NCBI GenBank assembly: GCA_052143275.1
Contig: JBKQTH010000288.1
Coordinates: 1-5,683 of the forward strand
Direction of reading: 5' to 3'
Length of the DNA: 5,683 nt
From: JAJPKE01 sp052143275
GTDB taxonomy: Bacteria; Chloroflexota; Ktedonobacteria; Ktedonobacterales; JADMIN01
Positions 4,707-5,683 of the stretch are shown in pieces; the stretch's first letter is position 1, and every line of letters begins with the position of its first letter. Below the pieces are notes generated by a model. That model was given only the letters and a program-made list of their open reading frames with translations, ran no database searches and was not told the origin of the DNA. A program made the position numbers and the translations under genes.

Positions 4707-5683
4707 CTAATGATGCAGCCCCAGTAACGCAACGACCAATTCTACCGCAATCAGCGTTATTACTAGCAGCTCCAGCAGTGTTGTCCAGGTCTCCTGCGCC
4801 TCCTCGTGCAACAGCGAAGCGGTCTCGCGGAGGACCGTCAGCGTTTCGTTGATACTGGTGCGCCACACTTCAACCCGCAGGGTGGCCAGTGCCGCCGAGT
4901 AGACTCGATTCCAGTAGATATCTTCAGTGACTTTGAGCGCATTTTCAACCCGGGCATTGGTATCGGTGATCTCGGTGATGAGCCCGTATATTTCCCGAAG
5001 AAAGCTACTGGAGGCCTGCATGCGAGTCCAGATAGGCATGCGCCGGCGTGCGATACGTGGAATTATCCGCGCCAGCTCATCTTCTGCAGTAGCGTCATAG
5101 GAACGGAAAGCCAGCAGTTGCGCATTGGCAAACTCCAGCAACAGTGCAGCATCATCTCGCGCGGCAGCATCTGGCTCGATCACAATGGCGGCACTCCAGG
5201 TAAGGAGTGTCAGATCGTCTTCGTAGTAGCTCAAAGACGTGGCCAGAGACTCTGCGGAGCGGCTCAGCGGCCGTCGCTCCCCTAGCGCTGCCTGCAAAAG
5301 AACCGGGTGCAGCGCCAGTTGCGATGCCGACATTCCAGCTCCGAGCTGCTCAATCAATAAAATTACATAGTCCTCAGCCCGTATAGTCTGGTTTGGACGT
5401 TCAAGAGCTGGCTGCAATGTCTGGTGCAATGAATCCAGATGAAAATTAAAGGTATCTGTCACCGATGGTGGGTAGCTTTGTACGGACGCCATCAAATCGG
5501 TAACGTTCTCCCAGGTCTCCGGCTCGTCAAGCGGGATAATCATACGAAAAGCCAGGATACCAAGATCATAGATGCGTGCCTGGAGATAGGTCCGTAGCTT
5601 ACGTTCACCGATGAGCATGGTATAGTCGCCCATACTTATTTCCAGGGGGAGTTGACGGATATCAACGTTGCCACCGCCGCGGC
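4707..5683 (-). CDS. RMD1/YagE family (DUF155) protein, 5' end outside window
   Basis: A protein resembling the RMD1/DUF155 family, which in eukaryotes includes yeast Rmd1 and mitochondrial RMND1; the role in bacteria is not established. Counting from the Met at 5633, the visible core has ARIYDLGILAFRMIIPLD (19-36), EDYVILLIEQL (87-97) and a long helical, charged region (about 185-285) likely to form coiled coils. One C-terminal transmembrane segment (286-304) precedes a short GLHH tail. A helical C-terminal half and a single late membrane helix are the usual architecture. The frame stays open without a stop to the window edge, adding 16 residues (including VDIRQLPLEIS) before that Met. No good ribosome site precedes the Met, so I read the gene as continuing beyond the window rather than starting at 5633. 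The esterase gene lies 98 bases downstream in the same direction. The family call rests on architecture and sequence feel, not on an alignment. Confidence 0.7.
   Translation of the reverse strand, partial: RGGGNVDIRQLPLEISMGDYTMLIGERKLRTYLQARIYDLGILAFRMIIPLDEPETWENVTDLMASVQSYPPSVTDTFNFHLDSLHQTLQPALERPNQTIRAEDYVILLIEQLGAGMSASQLALHPVLLQAALGERRPLSRSAESLATSLSYYEDDLTLLTWSAAIVIEPDAAARDDAALLLEFANAQLLAFRSYDATAEDELARIIPRIARRRMPIWTRMQASSSFLREIYGLITEITDTNARVENALKVTEDIYWNRVYSAALATLRVEVWRTSINETLTVLRETASLLHEEAQETWTTLLELLVITLIAVELVVALLGLHH

Noticed and set aside
4609..4866. N-terminal extension of the esterase frame
   Set aside because: It overlaps the RMD1-family gene in another frame and has no hydrolase-like sequence, and a strong AGGAG marks the start at 4608.
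4806..5285. A 159-codon open frame on the plus strand
   Set aside because: It is antisense to the RMD1-family gene, has no recognisable domain and no good ribosome site.

Overview
This is a 5.7 kb piece of ordinary bacterial chromosome of moderately high GC. It holds a short rightward part on the left (about 1-1508) and a leftward block of four genes on the right (about 1526-5683). Shine-Dalgarno sites and sigma-70-type promoters are clear. The best taxonomic hint is a TnpB fragment whose N-terminus, to my recollection, resembles TnpB proteins of Ktedonobacteria-like Chloroflexota. An RMD1/DUF155 protein fits that but does not prove it. The assignment is an inference, with no marker gene to confirm it.

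Layout from left to right: the 3' end of an unidentified rightward gene (1-168); a hairpin-rich gap; the 5' stub of a tnpB gene on the minus strand that keeps a strong promoter and ribosome binding site but only about 36 recognisable codons; a gap with two palindromic elements; a rightward DedA/VTT-domain membrane protein (843-1508); and, converging on it with 17 bases between, a leftward four-helix membrane protein of unknown function (1526-1939) with its own promoter. Then follow three leftward genes in order of transcription: an RMD1/DUF155 family protein cut by the right window edge (4707-5683), a PF00756-type serine esterase (3610-4608), and a GlcD-type FAD-linked 2-hydroxyacid oxidase or dehydrogenase (2150-3595).

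The esterase and the oxidase are 14 bases apart and are almost surely co-transcribed. A hydrolase that frees a hydroxy acid followed by a flavoenzyme that oxidises it would be a coherent pair, but the substrate cannot be read from the sequence. The RMD1-family gene is 98 bases upstream of the esterase and may or may not share its transcript.

I found no CRISPR array, tRNA, rRNA or clearly new multi-gene system. The most unusual material is in the small non-coding structures: the tnpB stub with its possible transposon left end, inverted repeats in pseudoknot order at 580-605, a 7-bp inverted repeat in front of the DedA gene, and mutually exclusive hairpins next to a ribosome binding site at 1949-1966.
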